This document shows, piece by piece, positions 7,547-15,781 of a stretch of 64,000 nt of DNA. Positions within the stretch are counted from its first letter, which is position 1. Each line of letters starts with the position of its first letter. Location: NCBI GenBank assembly GCA_045599035.1, contig JAZRVI010000050.1:1-64000 (forward strand), given 5' to 3'. The stretch is from CATZDY01 sp045599035. Lineage in GTDB: Bacteria; Bacillota; Desulfotomaculia; Desulfotomaculales; Desulfocucumaceae. Both the position numbers and the translations under genes were made by a program. The notes under the pieces are model-generated. The model was not told where the DNA came from and searched no databases. It was given only the letters and a program-made list of their open reading frames with translations.

Positions 7547-8122
7547 AACCAATTTTAAAATTTGCTGCACCCCAAAAGGGGCTATAAAGGCTTGCAGCAG
7601 GGAAGCCACTACAACCAAACCAACCGCCCACATTGCAAATCCGCTTTTCCAACCCGCCGCATCGGATCGCCGCCAAATTACTCGAACCAGCCAAACCCCA
7701 GTCTTCAAGGCCGCCGCTGCTCCCAAAAGCCAGCCCATCTGATAGAGAAGATTAACCGGCAAAAAAAATAGGCTAAACCAAAGCCCGCCCTTCAGACTAA
7801 ACGGGCTTAACAAACAAACCCCAGTCCAGCCGCCCCAAAAACCGGTTCCCCAAATGGTCAGGCCAATTAATGGACAGCCAATCAAGCTCAAGCCCAAAGC
7901 CCCCAGCCAAAGCAAAATCAACAGATTTTCCCCCAGACAATTCAGCCAAAACCCCAGGGAATAATCTGCTCCGTATTGCTCCCAATGCGTCAAAATCTGA
8001 GCTACAGCCTGTTTTTCTGTTTCTGGAACAGCCAAAGCCAGGCCAATTCCCCCCAGAAGACCCACCAGCCACAGCCCCCCGACTAACAGCAAATATGTTT
8101 TATTTTCTCCCAGGTTTTGCAA
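7544..8122 (-). CDS. SpoIIM-like integral membrane protein
   Basis: The 192-residue product has about five membrane segments and the layout of stage II sporulation protein M. This includes a polar FWLNCLGENLLILL segment, GLTIWGTGFWGGW and a final pair of helices. SpoIIM works with SpoIID and SpoIIP in septal peptidoglycan remodelling during engulfment. Similarity is by pattern only. The start is uncertain. GGAGGGG lies upstream, but the nearest in-frame starts are a rare ATT at 8137 (nine bases from that site) or TTG at 8122. The ATG next to the ribosome site is out of frame by one base. The context next to spoVA supports a sporulation role. Confidence 0.6.
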   Translation of the reverse strand: MQNLGENKTYLLLVGGLWLVGLLGGIGLALAVPETEKQAVAQILTHWEQYGADYSLGFWLNCLGENLLILLWLGALGLSLIGCPLIGLTIWGTGFWGGWTGVCLLSPFSLKGGLWFSLFFLPVNLLYQMGWLLGAAAALKTGVWLVRVIWRRSDAAGWKSGFAMWAVGLVVVASLLQAFIAPFGVQQILKLV

Positions 8123-8181
8123 AAGACGAGTTTTAATAAAACATCCCCTCCTGCTGCTTTCTTATGTCCGCATTTGGGAGA

Positions 8182-9147
8182 TTATGAATTACTTTCCCGC
8201 AGACTTTCCAATAAAGCCTGCATTTCTTCTTTGGTTCCGGCTCGATTAACCGCCTCCCGCAAACGAGCTGCTTTTTTCAAGCCTTTGGTGTACCAACTAG
8301 CGTGTTTTCGCATTTCCCAAACCCCACGAATGCCTTTGAAAGAGCTGATTAACTCCAAATGCCGCAAGGCCATTTCCACCCGCTCGTTCATGCTCGGCGG
8401 CGGCAAATGCTCCCCGGTGTTCAGATAATGTAAAACCTGTTTAAAAATCCAGGGATTGCCCTGCGAGGCTCGGCCAATCATCACCGCCGGACAGCCGGTT
8501 TGCTCCAAAATGGCTTTAGCGGCTACATCGCTGTCTACATCTCCATTGGCAATCACCGGAATCGCAACTGCTCGCTGCACCTTGGCAATCTCCGCCCAAT
8601 CAGCTTGACCGGCATAAAATTGCTCTCTGGTTCGTCCATGCACAGCCAAAGCATCCAATCCCTCCGCTTCCAGCTTTTTGGCTATTTCAGCCGCATTGCG
8701 AGAATTTTGATCCCAACCCAGCCGAATTTTGGCAGTTAAAGGAATGGTAATTTTCTGCTTAATTTTCCGCACAATTTGAGCCGCCAAATCCGGATCTTTC
8801 AATAAGGCCGAGCCTTCTCCATTTCGCACAATTTTGGGAGTGGGACAACCCATATTTAAATCCAGAATGGCCGCTCCCCATTTTTCCACCAAAACCGCCG
8901 CTTCCGCCAGGTAATCCGGATTAGAACCAAAAATCTGCACAGAAACAGGCTGGATTTCTTCCTGACTGCCCAAGATAGCCAGGGTTTTCAAATTGCCATA
9001 TATTAAAGCCTGATCGCTGACCATTTCAGTATAAAGCAGACCACAACCCGCTTCCCGGGCTAAAATACGATAGCTTTGATCTGTAATTCCGGCCATGGGA
9101 GCTGCAACCACCGGATTTTTTATTTCTACCTTACCAATCCGAAACAT
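8182..9147 (-). CDS. dusB: tRNA-dihydrouridine synthase
   Basis: This FMN enzyme reduces uridines in the tRNA D-loop. The 321-residue sequence begins MFRIGKVEIKNPVVAAPMAG and carries YTEMVSDQAL, NMGCPTPKIVRNGEGSALL (with the catalytic cysteine in GCP), AVHGRTREQFY and PVIANGDV. It starts ten bases after the coaX stop. The same coaX-dus pairing is common in Clostridia, although the functions are unrelated. Confidence 0.95.
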   Translation of the reverse strand: MFRIGKVEIKNPVVAAPMAGITDQSYRILAREAGCGLLYTEMVSDQALIYGNLKTLAILGSQEEIQPVSVQIFGSNPDYLAEAAVLVEKWGAAILDLNMGCPTPKIVRNGEGSALLKDPDLAAQIVRKIKQKITIPLTAKIRLGWDQNSRNAAEIAKKLEAEGLDALAVHGRTREQFYAGQADWAEIAKVQRAVAIPVIANGDVDSDVAAKAILEQTGCPAVMIGRASQGNPWIFKQVLHYLNTGEHLPPPSMNERVEMALRHLELISSFKGIRGVWEMRKHASWYTKGLKKAARLREAVNRAGTKEEMQALLESLRESNS

Positions 9148-9157
9148 TTTTTACCGC

Positions 9158-9928
9158 CTATTCCTGAACATTTTTTTCGTAAATTAATTGCAGCCCCTTT
9201 AAGGTCAACAAAGGATCTACCACTTCAATAACTGAGGTTTCCGCTGCAATTAATTCGGCCAGACCTCCAGTAGCAATAACCTTGGGCTGTCCCTTCATTT
9301 CTTCGCTCATTCTCTTGACCAGGGCTTCCACCTGCCCCACAAAGCCATATAAAATGCCCGACTGCATACTTTGCACCGTATTTTTGCCAATAACCGATCC
9401 CGGCTTGACCAATTCCACTCTCGGCAGCTTGGCGGCTTTGGCAAACAAGCTGTCCATGGAAATGCCAATTCCCGGAGCAATAGCTCCGCCCAAATACTCC
9501 CCTTTGGCTGAAATGGCACAAAAGGTGGTAGCCGTACCAAAGTCCACAATAATCAGCGGCCCGCCATAGATTTCATAGCCGGCCAGGGCATTGACAATTC
9601 GATCCGCTCCTACTTCCCGGGGATTATCATAACGAATAGGCATTCCGGTTTTAACACCCGGTACCACCATTAAAGCTTTAACTCCAAAATACTTGCGGCT
9701 CATTTGTTCCAAAGCCCGAAACAGGCTGGGTACTACCGAGGAAATAACCACTGACTTAATATCAGTCATTTTAATTCCCTTAAATGAAAATAAAGACTGC
9801 AACAAAACCCCAATTTCATCACCGGTGCGTTGGGGCTGAGTGGAGATCCGCCAATGAGCCTTGAGCTTTCTCCCTTTGGAAACTCCCAAAACAATATTGG
9901 TATTGCCTACATCAAATAACAAAATCAT
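9158..9928 (-). CDS. coaX: Type III pantothenate kinase
   Basis: CoaX phosphorylates pantothenate, the first committed step from vitamin B5 to CoA, and needs a monovalent cation. The 256-residue ASKHA-fold protein shows MILLFDVGNTNIVLGV (phosphate-binding loop), GADRIVNALAGYE and IIVDFGTATTFC. In this neighbourhood it continues the pathway begun by PanB, PanC and PanD. A terminator after nadC (9951-9984) suggests that it is at least partly transcribed separately. Confidence 0.95.
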   Translation of the reverse strand: MILLFDVGNTNIVLGVSKGRKLKAHWRISTQPQRTGDEIGVLLQSLFSFKGIKMTDIKSVVISSVVPSLFRALEQMSRKYFGVKALMVVPGVKTGMPIRYDNPREVGADRIVNALAGYEIYGGPLIIVDFGTATTFCAISAKGEYLGGAIAPGIGISMDSLFAKAAKLPRVELVKPGSVIGKNTVQSMQSGILYGFVGQVEALVKRMSEEMKGQPKVIATGGLAELIAAETSVIEVVDPLLTLKGLQLIYEKNVQE

Positions 9929-9950
9929 CCTGCTTTCCCCTTTTGCGTAT

Positions 9951-9984
9951 TATTTAAAAGAGGCATCTTAAAAAAGATGCCTCT
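9951..9984 (-). terminator. Intrinsic terminator after nadC
   Basis: The minus strand has a perfect 11-bp stem, AGAGGCATCTT-TTTT-AAGATGCCTCT, followed by TTTAAATAAT. It lies between the nadC stop and the coaX start. Confidence 0.85.
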
Positions 9985-9992
9985 GCTGAAAC

Positions 9993-10862
9993 TTAATTAG
10001 CTGCTACATAACCCTTCAGAGGTTTCATTTCTCCCACATCCAGGCTAATATCCAAAGATTTTACGGCATGAGTTAAAGAGCCAGCCGAGATATAGTCTAC
10101 TCCGGTTTTAGCAATCTCCAAAACCGTTTCTTCTGTAACTCCGCCAGAAGCTTCCAGCAAAACCTGACCATTGGCAATTTTAACCGCTTCCCGCATGGTA
10201 TCTAAATCCATATTATCCAGCATAATAATATCCGCCCTGGCTGCCAAAGCTTCCTGCAAGCCTTCCAGAGTTTCTACTTCCACTTCAATGCGAGGACAGA
10301 AGAAAGAGGCATTCTGCACTCGTTTAATGGCTTCCGCAATTCCGCCGGCCACTTTAATATGGTTATCTTTAATTAAAACCGCATCATAAAGACCAAAGCG
10401 GTGATTATAGCCGCCGCCCACTCGAACCGCATATTTTTCCAGAGTCCGCAGTCCTGGAGTAGTTTTACGGGTATCGGTAATCTGGGCTTTTTCATCTTTG
10501 ATAATGGCCGCCATAGCTGCCGTTTTAGTGGCAATACCGGATAATCTTTGCAAAAAGTTTAGAGCCAACCTCTCTCCCATCAAAATAGTTCGAGCATCGC
10601 CTTCCACCCTGGCCAAAAGCTGTCCGGCTTCTACTCTTTCTCCATCCCGACACAAAACCTGAAAAGAAAGGTCTCGGTTCAAAATTCTAAAAACTTCTTC
10701 GGCCACCGGCAAACCGGCAATCACTCCGGGTTCCTTAGCGTGAATAAATCCAGTGGTAATATAATCGGCCGGTACAATATTCATAGTGGTAATATCCCCG
10801 GTTCCCAAATCTTCGGCCAGGGCTGTTTCCAATAATTCTCTTAATTTAAAATTATATTTCAA
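9993..10862 (-). CDS. nadC: Nicotinate-nucleotide pyrophosphorylase (carboxylating)
   Basis: NadC converts quinolinate and PRPP to nicotinate mononucleotide. The 289-residue protein shows EDLGTGDITT, ERLALNFLQRLSGIAT, DTRKTTPGLR, KYAVRVGGGYNHR, IKDNH and EVEVETLEG. These are the classic type II phosphoribosyltransferase signatures. It is third in nadA-nadB-nadC, and all three de novo NAD steps are present. Confidence 0.97.
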   Translation of the reverse strand: MKYNFKLRELLETALAEDLGTGDITTMNIVPADYITTGFIHAKEPGVIAGLPVAEEVFRILNRDLSFQVLCRDGERVEAGQLLARVEGDARTILMGERLALNFLQRLSGIATKTAAMAAIIKDEKAQITDTRKTTPGLRTLEKYAVRVGGGYNHRFGLYDAVLIKDNHIKVAGGIAEAIKRVQNASFFCPRIEVEVETLEGLQEALAARADIIMLDNMDLDTMREAVKIANGQVLLEASGGVTEETVLEIAKTGVDYISAGSLTHAVKSLDISLDVGEMKPLKGYVAAN

Positions 10863-10887
10863 AATTCTGCCTCCTTTCCCAAAGTAA

Positions 10888-12474
10888 TTAGCGTTTCATT
10901 ATAATGTGTTTCTTCCAACGGTCATAGGGCTCCGGTTTATCCACCCGGAAATGTCCGCCCCGGCTTTCCTGCCGCAAATAAGCAGCTTCCGCCACCAAAC
11001 GCCCCACAACCAGCATATTTTTTAATTCAATATCCGCAAAATTTCGAGATTGATAGTTCAGAATAAAGGACATTTCTTCCAGGCGTTCCAAAGCCTCATT
11101 CAGCCCCAAAGCCGTCCGCAGTGGTCCCACATATTGTTCCATAATCTGCCGAACTTCATCCCGTAAGCTGGAAGTATCCATGCCCGGAGAAATTTGCTGC
11201 AAGCCTTCGGAAACAAACTGGATTTCCGAAACTGGTTCCAATTCCTTTTTGCTTTCCATCCATTGCACAATTCGACCCCCATAAACCAAACCATCCAGCA
11301 AGGAATTACTGGCCAGCCGATTGGCTCCATGCACACCCAAACAAGCAGTTTCCCCGCAGGCATACAAATTAACAACACTGGTTTGCCCATTTAAATCAGT
11401 TTTTACTCCACCCATCATATAATGAGCTGCCGGAGCTACTGGAATGGGATCTTTCTTGATATCAATGCCGTATTTCAAACAGGTCTTCATAATATTGGGA
11501 AATCTTTCCTGCACCAAATTACTGTCCAAATGAGATAAATCCAAAAACACTCGTTTGGAAGCCGTATTACCCATTTCGGTCAAAATGGCTCTGACCACAA
11601 TATCCCTGGGAGCCAGCTCTGCCAAGGTATGATAACGGGTCATAAAGCGTTCCCCATAGCGGTTCCGCAAATAAGCCCCTTCTCCCCGTACAGCTTCCGA
11701 AATCAAAAAACAAGGAGCATTATCAATGCTTAAAACAGTGGGATGAAATTGAATAAACTCCATGTCCATAACTTCGGCTCCGGCTCGATAGGCCAGAGAA
11801 ATTCCATCCCCAGTAGCCACATCCGGATTGGTGCTGTGCTGATATAAATGCCCCAGCCCTCCGGTAGCCAAAACTATGGCCTGTCCCCGAAAAACCTTTA
11901 ACTGGTTGTTTTTCACATCCCAGCCCAAAACCCCATGACAAACATTTTCCTTAACCAACAAATCCACGGCCAGATAATTTTCCAACACCGTAATGCCAGG
12001 ATCCTGCTGGACTATTTCCATCAAGGCTCGCTGAATCTCGGCTCCGGTGGCATCTCCACTGGCATGCAGAATCCGTCTTCGGCTGTGAGCCCCTTCCCGG
12101 GTCATATCCAGCTTGCCGTCTTTCCGATCAAAATTGGCACCCATGCCAATCAGTTCCCTGACTCGCTGCGGTCCTTCATGCACCAAAATATTGACGGCAT
12201 CAAAATCACACAAACCGGCTCCGGCTACCAAAGTATCCTGCAAATGCAGTTCCGGCGAATCCAGCGGACTCAAAGCTGCTGCAATACCGCCCTGGGCTTT
12301 GTCGGTGTTACTGTCGTCAGTTTTTTGTTTGGTTAATAAAATTACTTCCGAACCATGTTGAGCGGCTGAAATAGCGGTATAAAGTCCAGCTACTCCACTG
12401 CCGATTACGATATATTTTGCCTTTTGTTCAGGCAAATTTCGAGTGTCAAAGTTTATCCCATACAATGGGGGCAC
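10888..12474 (-). CDS. nadB: L-aspartate oxidase
   Basis: NadB is an FAD flavoprotein that oxidises aspartate to iminoaspartate, the substrate of NadA. It shows YIVIGSGVAGLYTAISAA (FAD-binding), HSRRRILHASGDATG, EFIQFHPT and a C-terminal fumarate-reductase-like helical domain. I choose GTG at 12474, which follows AAGGAGGGG by six bases and gives 528 residues. Extending to 12519 would take the frame into the right end of the adjacent mobile element. The native leader was probably short before that insertion. Confidence 0.95.
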   Translation of the reverse strand: MPPLYGINFDTRNLPEQKAKYIVIGSGVAGLYTAISAAQHGSEVILLTKQKTDDSNTDKAQGGIAAALSPLDSPELHLQDTLVAGAGLCDFDAVNILVHEGPQRVRELIGMGANFDRKDGKLDMTREGAHSRRRILHASGDATGAEIQRALMEIVQQDPGITVLENYLAVDLLVKENVCHGVLGWDVKNNQLKVFRGQAIVLATGGLGHLYQHSTNPDVATGDGISLAYRAGAEVMDMEFIQFHPTVLSIDNAPCFLISEAVRGEGAYLRNRYGERFMTRYHTLAELAPRDIVVRAILTEMGNTASKRVFLDLSHLDSNLVQERFPNIMKTCLKYGIDIKKDPIPVAPAAHYMMGGVKTDLNGQTSVVNLYACGETACLGVHGANRLASNSLLDGLVYGGRIVQWMESKKELEPVSEIQFVSEGLQQISPGMDTSSLRDEVRQIMEQYVGPLRTALGLNEALERLEEMSFILNYQSRNFADIELKNMLVVGRLVAEAAYLRQESRGGHFRVDKPEPYDRWKKHIIMKR

Positions 12475-12506
12475 TTGACTCCCCTCCTTAAAAAAACAGT
12501 TAATTT

Positions 12507-12714
12507 TTGATGCTCCCACACTGCTAAAGCAGCGGGGATCAAGTTTGATTGCTTAAGAGCAATCATTATGCTTCGAGGACTCGCCAAAAGTCCAATACAC
12601 AGTTTTTCGTAATCGAAATTCTGCTTATTTTTACGAAGTATTGAGAGCCAAGGGAAGTAGACATTGCTTCGGCAACATCTGTTAGCAGGGCGGGCTTAAG
12701 CCCGTGGGCTATTT
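12507..12714 (-). mobile_element. 208-bp IS200/IS605-like mini-element between nadA and nadB (type 3)
   Basis: On the minus strand the element follows TTTAT with AAATAGCCCACGGG and ends in hairpin CCCCGCTGCTTTAGCAG...GGGAGC plus TCAA. TTAT on the left and TCAA on the right match the cleavage tetranucleotide style of IS200/IS605 elements. Inside, one frame reads SILRKNKQNFDYEKLCIGLL, the same TnpB tail as at 38.7 kb. No transposase is left. Removing it rejoins the nadA stop to ATTAACTG and the nadB ribosome site, giving a tight native intergenic gap. Confidence 0.65.
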
Positions 12715-13615
12715 ATAAAGCCAGCATTTTCTCCAAAGCTGACCAGGCTTTTTCCCGAACCTCTGCTTCCACTTTAACCTGAGGCTGCAAATTTTCCAAA
12801 GCAGCTGCAATTTTTTCCAATGTAATTTTTTTCATATCCGGACAGGACAATTTGGAAGAAGCCAAATAAAAGGTCTTATCTGGATATTTCTGGTTTAATT
12901 GATGCAAAAGCCCTTCTTCGGTGCAAATAATAAATTCCCTGGCCGAGCTTTCCCCAACATAACGCAGCATTCCGCTGGTACTGGCCACTTTATCCGCCAA
13001 AGCCGAAATCTCCGGCAAACATTCCGGATGTACCAATATTTCCGCTTGCGGATGTTGAGCTTTCAGGCTTAGGACTTCTTCTTTGGTTAAACCAGCGTGA
13101 ATATAACAGCAGCCCTGCCACAGAACTACATTTTCTCTACCGGATGTCTGAGCTGCATAAGCTCCCAAATTGCGATCCGGAACAAATAAAACCGATTTTT
13201 CCTCCGGCAAGGACTGCAAGACCTTAACTGCATTGGCTGAGGTACAAACAATATCACTTTTCGCTTTAACCTCGGCACTGGTGTTGACATAGCAAACCAC
13301 CTGAGCCTGAGGGTTTTCAGTCTTTGCGGCTTGAAGCTGCGGGGCAGAAATTAAGTCGGCCATTGGACAGCCGGCACTTACATCCGGCAGCAAAACAATT
13401 TTATCCGGAGATAAAATTGAAGCACTTTCCGCCATAAAATGAACACCGCAAAAAACAATTACCTTGGCATCAGTTTTGGCGGCCAGGCGGGATAATTCCA
13501 ACGAATCTCCCACATAGTCAGCAATATCCTGCACTTCATCTGCTACATAATAATGGCTCAAAATGACAGCTTGTCTTTCCTGCTTTAGCTGGTTAATTTT
13601 GGCTTTTAAATCCAA
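12713..13615 (-). CDS. nadA: Quinolinate synthase
   Basis: NadA condenses iminoaspartate with dihydroxyacetone phosphate to quinolinate using a [4Fe-4S] cluster. The 300-residue protein has ILSHYYVADEVQDIADYVGDS, VSAGCPMAD, WQGCCYIHAG, HPECLPE and SKLSCPDMKK. These provide the three expected cluster cysteines. The start is TTG with GGAG five bases upstream. The stop codon TAA is kept at the junction with the downstream mini-element, so the C-terminus is probably native. Confidence 0.96.
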   Translation of the reverse strand: MDLKAKINQLKQERQAVILSHYYVADEVQDIADYVGDSLELSRLAAKTDAKVIVFCGVHFMAESASILSPDKIVLLPDVSAGCPMADLISAPQLQAAKTENPQAQVVCYVNTSAEVKAKSDIVCTSANAVKVLQSLPEEKSVLFVPDRNLGAYAAQTSGRENVVLWQGCCYIHAGLTKEEVLSLKAQHPQAEILVHPECLPEISALADKVASTSGMLRYVGESSAREFIICTEEGLLHQLNQKYPDKTFYLASSKLSCPDMKKITLEKIAAALENLQPQVKVEAEVREKAWSALEKMLAL

Positions 13616-13639
13616 GGGTTCTCCACCCCGTTTCTTAAA

Positions 13640-13680
13640 ATTTATTTAATCCGGCTCAGCTTTTCCTACAAGCGAGCCGG
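13640..13680 (-). terminator. Possible terminator after panD
   Basis: An 11-bp stem with one bulge, CCGGCTCGCTT pairing with AAGCTGAGCCGG on the minus strand, is followed by ATTAAATAAATTTT. The U-run is interrupted, so it may allow read-through into nadA. Confidence 0.5.
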
Positions 13681-13687
13681 AGTTTTT

Positions 13688-14071
13688 CTAACCAATTTCC
13701 AAGGGCTTTTCAGCTCCCCGGATTTCCTTAATCCGATTGGCTTCGTCCAGCAAAACTATTCTCGGTTCAAAGCCCTGAGCTTCTGCCGGAGTCATCATGC
13801 CATAAGCAATAATAATTATAATATCTCCCACTGCCGCTTTTCGGGCAGCCGCTCCATTAAGACAAATCACCCCGGAACCCTTTTCCCCGGCAATAACATA
13901 GGTTTCAAAGCGACTTCCATTGTTATTATTAACAATCTGAACCTTTTCATGAGGAAAAATTCCGGAAGCTTCCAGTAAGTCGGAATCAATGGTAATACTG
14001 CCGTTATATTGCAGATTAGCTTCGGTTACTGTAGCTTTATGAATTTTGGCTCTGAAAATATTGAGCAGCAA
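13688..14071 (-). CDS. panD: Aspartate 1-decarboxylase
   Basis: PanD makes beta-alanine for pantothenate. It is translated as a proenzyme that self-cleaves at Gly24-Ser25 to form a pyruvoyl group. With TTG at 14071 as start (GGAGG nine bases upstream, overlapping the end of panC) the cleavage serine in YNGSITID is exactly residue 25, as in characterised enzymes. This fixes the start and gives 127 residues. Conserved KIHKATVTEANL and GDIIIIIAYGMM are present. Confidence 0.95.
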   Translation of the reverse strand: MLLNIFRAKIHKATVTEANLQYNGSITIDSDLLEASGIFPHEKVQIVNNNNGSRFETYVIAGEKGSGVICLNGAAARKAAVGDIIIIIAYGMMTPAEAQGFEPRIVLLDEANRIKEIRGAEKPLEIG

Positions 14072-14075
14072 AGCT

Positions 14076-14918
14076 TTACACCTCCAACCAGGTATTATCA
14101 ATTAAACGGGTAGTTCCAAAACGAACAGCCATGGCCAAAAGACAAACCCCTTCCAAAACCACTGCTTCTTCCAGATTCTGATTGCGAATTTCCACATATT
14201 CCGGCTGAGCCTCCGGCACCGTAGCCAGCTTTGCTTTCACCAGCCGCACAATTTCAGCACAATTACGCTCTCCATTTTGGACGGCTGCTTCTGCTGCCAA
14301 AATGCTTTGGTGCAAAATTACCGCCTGGGAACGCTCGGTCAAACTAAGGTAAGTATTGCGGGAACTAACCGCCAAACCATCGGCTTCCCGGACAATAGGC
14401 ACCACATTAATCTGCACCGGAATATTTAAATCCCGCACCATTCTTTTTAAAACCAAAACCTGTTGAGCATCCTTCTGGCCAAAAAAAGCCTGATCTGGCT
14501 GAACAATATTAAAAAGCTTGGTTACCACAGTAGCCACACCCCGGAAATGACCGGGTCGGGACTTACCGCACAAGCAATCGGTCAAGCCTTTGGGTTCCAC
14601 ATAGGTGCTGAAATTTTCCGCATACATTTCGGCCGGTTCCGGATGGAAAACCGCCTGCACGCCCAAACTTTCCAAGAGCTGACAGTCCTGGCCGAAATTA
14701 CGGGGATAGGTTTCCAAATCTTCTCCCGGACAAAATTGAATCGGATTGACAAAAACGCTGGCCACTACCGTTTGGCAAGCCTGCAAAGCAGCCTGCATCA
14801 AAGCAGCGTGACCCTGGTGCAGATAACCCATGGTCGGAACCAAAGCCACTGTTCGGCCTTGTTGTCTTTCGGCCTGGACAAATTCCCGCATTTCTTTAAC
14901 GGTACGACAAATTTGCAT
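14076..14918 (-). CDS. panC: Pantothenate synthetase
   Basis: PanC joins pantoate and beta-alanine using ATP. The 280-residue protein has PTMGYLHQGHAAL (HxGH adenylylation motif), VFVNPIQFCPGEDL, CGKSRPGHFRGVATVV, FFGQKDAQQ and VSSRN. The order panB-panC-panD is standard and the start lies two bases beyond the panB stop. Confidence 0.97.
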   Translation of the reverse strand: MQICRTVKEMREFVQAERQQGRTVALVPTMGYLHQGHAALMQAALQACQTVVASVFVNPIQFCPGEDLETYPRNFGQDCQLLESLGVQAVFHPEPAEMYAENFSTYVEPKGLTDCLCGKSRPGHFRGVATVVTKLFNIVQPDQAFFGQKDAQQVLVLKRMVRDLNIPVQINVVPIVREADGLAVSSRNTYLSLTERSQAVILHQSILAAEAAVQNGERNCAEIVRLVKAKLATVPEAQPEYVEIRNQNLEEAVVLEGVCLLAMAVRFGTTRLIDNTWLEV

Positions 14919-14920
14919 TT

Positions 14921-15781
14921 TTAGTTTCCTTTCTTCCCGTTCTCTTCATAGCGGGATAAATTTTCCACAACTGCCGGGTCAATGGAAAATTCATGCTCGG
15001 CCGCCGGAAAAATCTGATTTTCAACTTCTTGTTTATATTGAGCAAAAGCCTGGGCAATTTGCTGGTTCAAGTTCAAATATCTTTTGGAAAACTTTGGTGA
15101 CTGGCCGCTGTAAAAGCCCAGCAGATCATTAACCACCAAAACCTGACCATCACAGCCAGCCCCGCCGCCAATGCCAATTACCACCACATCCAGCTTTTGC
15201 GTAATAAAACGAGCCAATTCCGCCGGAACACATTCCAAAACCAGAGCAAAAACTCCAGCCTGCTGCAAGGCTTGGGCATCCTGCCACAATTTCAGGGCAG
15301 CAGCTTCACTTTTGCCCTGCACCTGATAGCCGCCCATTTGATAAACCGCCTGAGGGGTCAAACCCAAATGCCCCATAACGGGGATTCCCGCCTGAGTCAT
15401 GGCCTGAACAGTAGCCGCAACCTCCTGGCCGCCTTCCAGCTTGACCGCTCCGGCTCCGCCTTCCTGCAATAATCTTCCGGCATTATGCAAAGCCTCTTCC
15501 CGGGAAACGGTATAAGATAAAAAAGGCATATCGGCCACCACCAGGGCTCTTTGTACTCCCCGACAAACCGCTTTGACATGATGCAGCATATCCTCCATGC
15601 TAACCGGAATGCTGGATTCATACCCCAAAACATTATTGCCAACACTGTCGCCTACCAAAATAGAATCAATCCCGCTTTCATCCTCCAGTTTAGCCGTCGG
15701 ATAATCATAAGCGGTCAACATGGTAATTTTCTTTCCTTCTTTTTTGCATCTGCGAAAATAAGCCGTAGTAACCTTTTCCAT
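14921..15781 (-). CDS. panB: 3-methyl-2-oxobutanoate hydroxymethyltransferase
   Basis: PanB adds a hydroxymethyl group from methylene-tetrahydrofolate to ketoisovalerate, the first pantothenate step. The 286-residue protein shows MLTAYDYPTAKLEDESGID, LVGDSVGNNVLGYESSIPV, ADMPFLSY, KLEGG and GHLGLTPQ. Its ATG directly abuts the stop of the DUF2520 gene, so translation is coupled. Confidence 0.97.
   Translation of the reverse strand: MEKVTTAYFRRCKKEGKKITMLTAYDYPTAKLEDESGIDSILVGDSVGNNVLGYESSIPVSMEDMLHHVKAVCRGVQRALVVADMPFLSYTVSREEALHNAGRLLQEGGAGAVKLEGGQEVAATVQAMTQAGIPVMGHLGLTPQAVYQMGGYQVQGKSEAAALKLWQDAQALQQAGVFALVLECVPAELARFITQKLDVVVIGIGGGAGCDGQVLVVNDLLGFYSGQSPKFSKRYLNLNQQIAQAFAQYKQEVENQIFPAAEHEFSIDPAVVENLSRYEENGKKGN

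Noticed and set aside
12475..12519. Longer nadB start
   Set aside because: It lies in the mini-element right end, and the ribosome site AAGGAGGGG is downstream of it.
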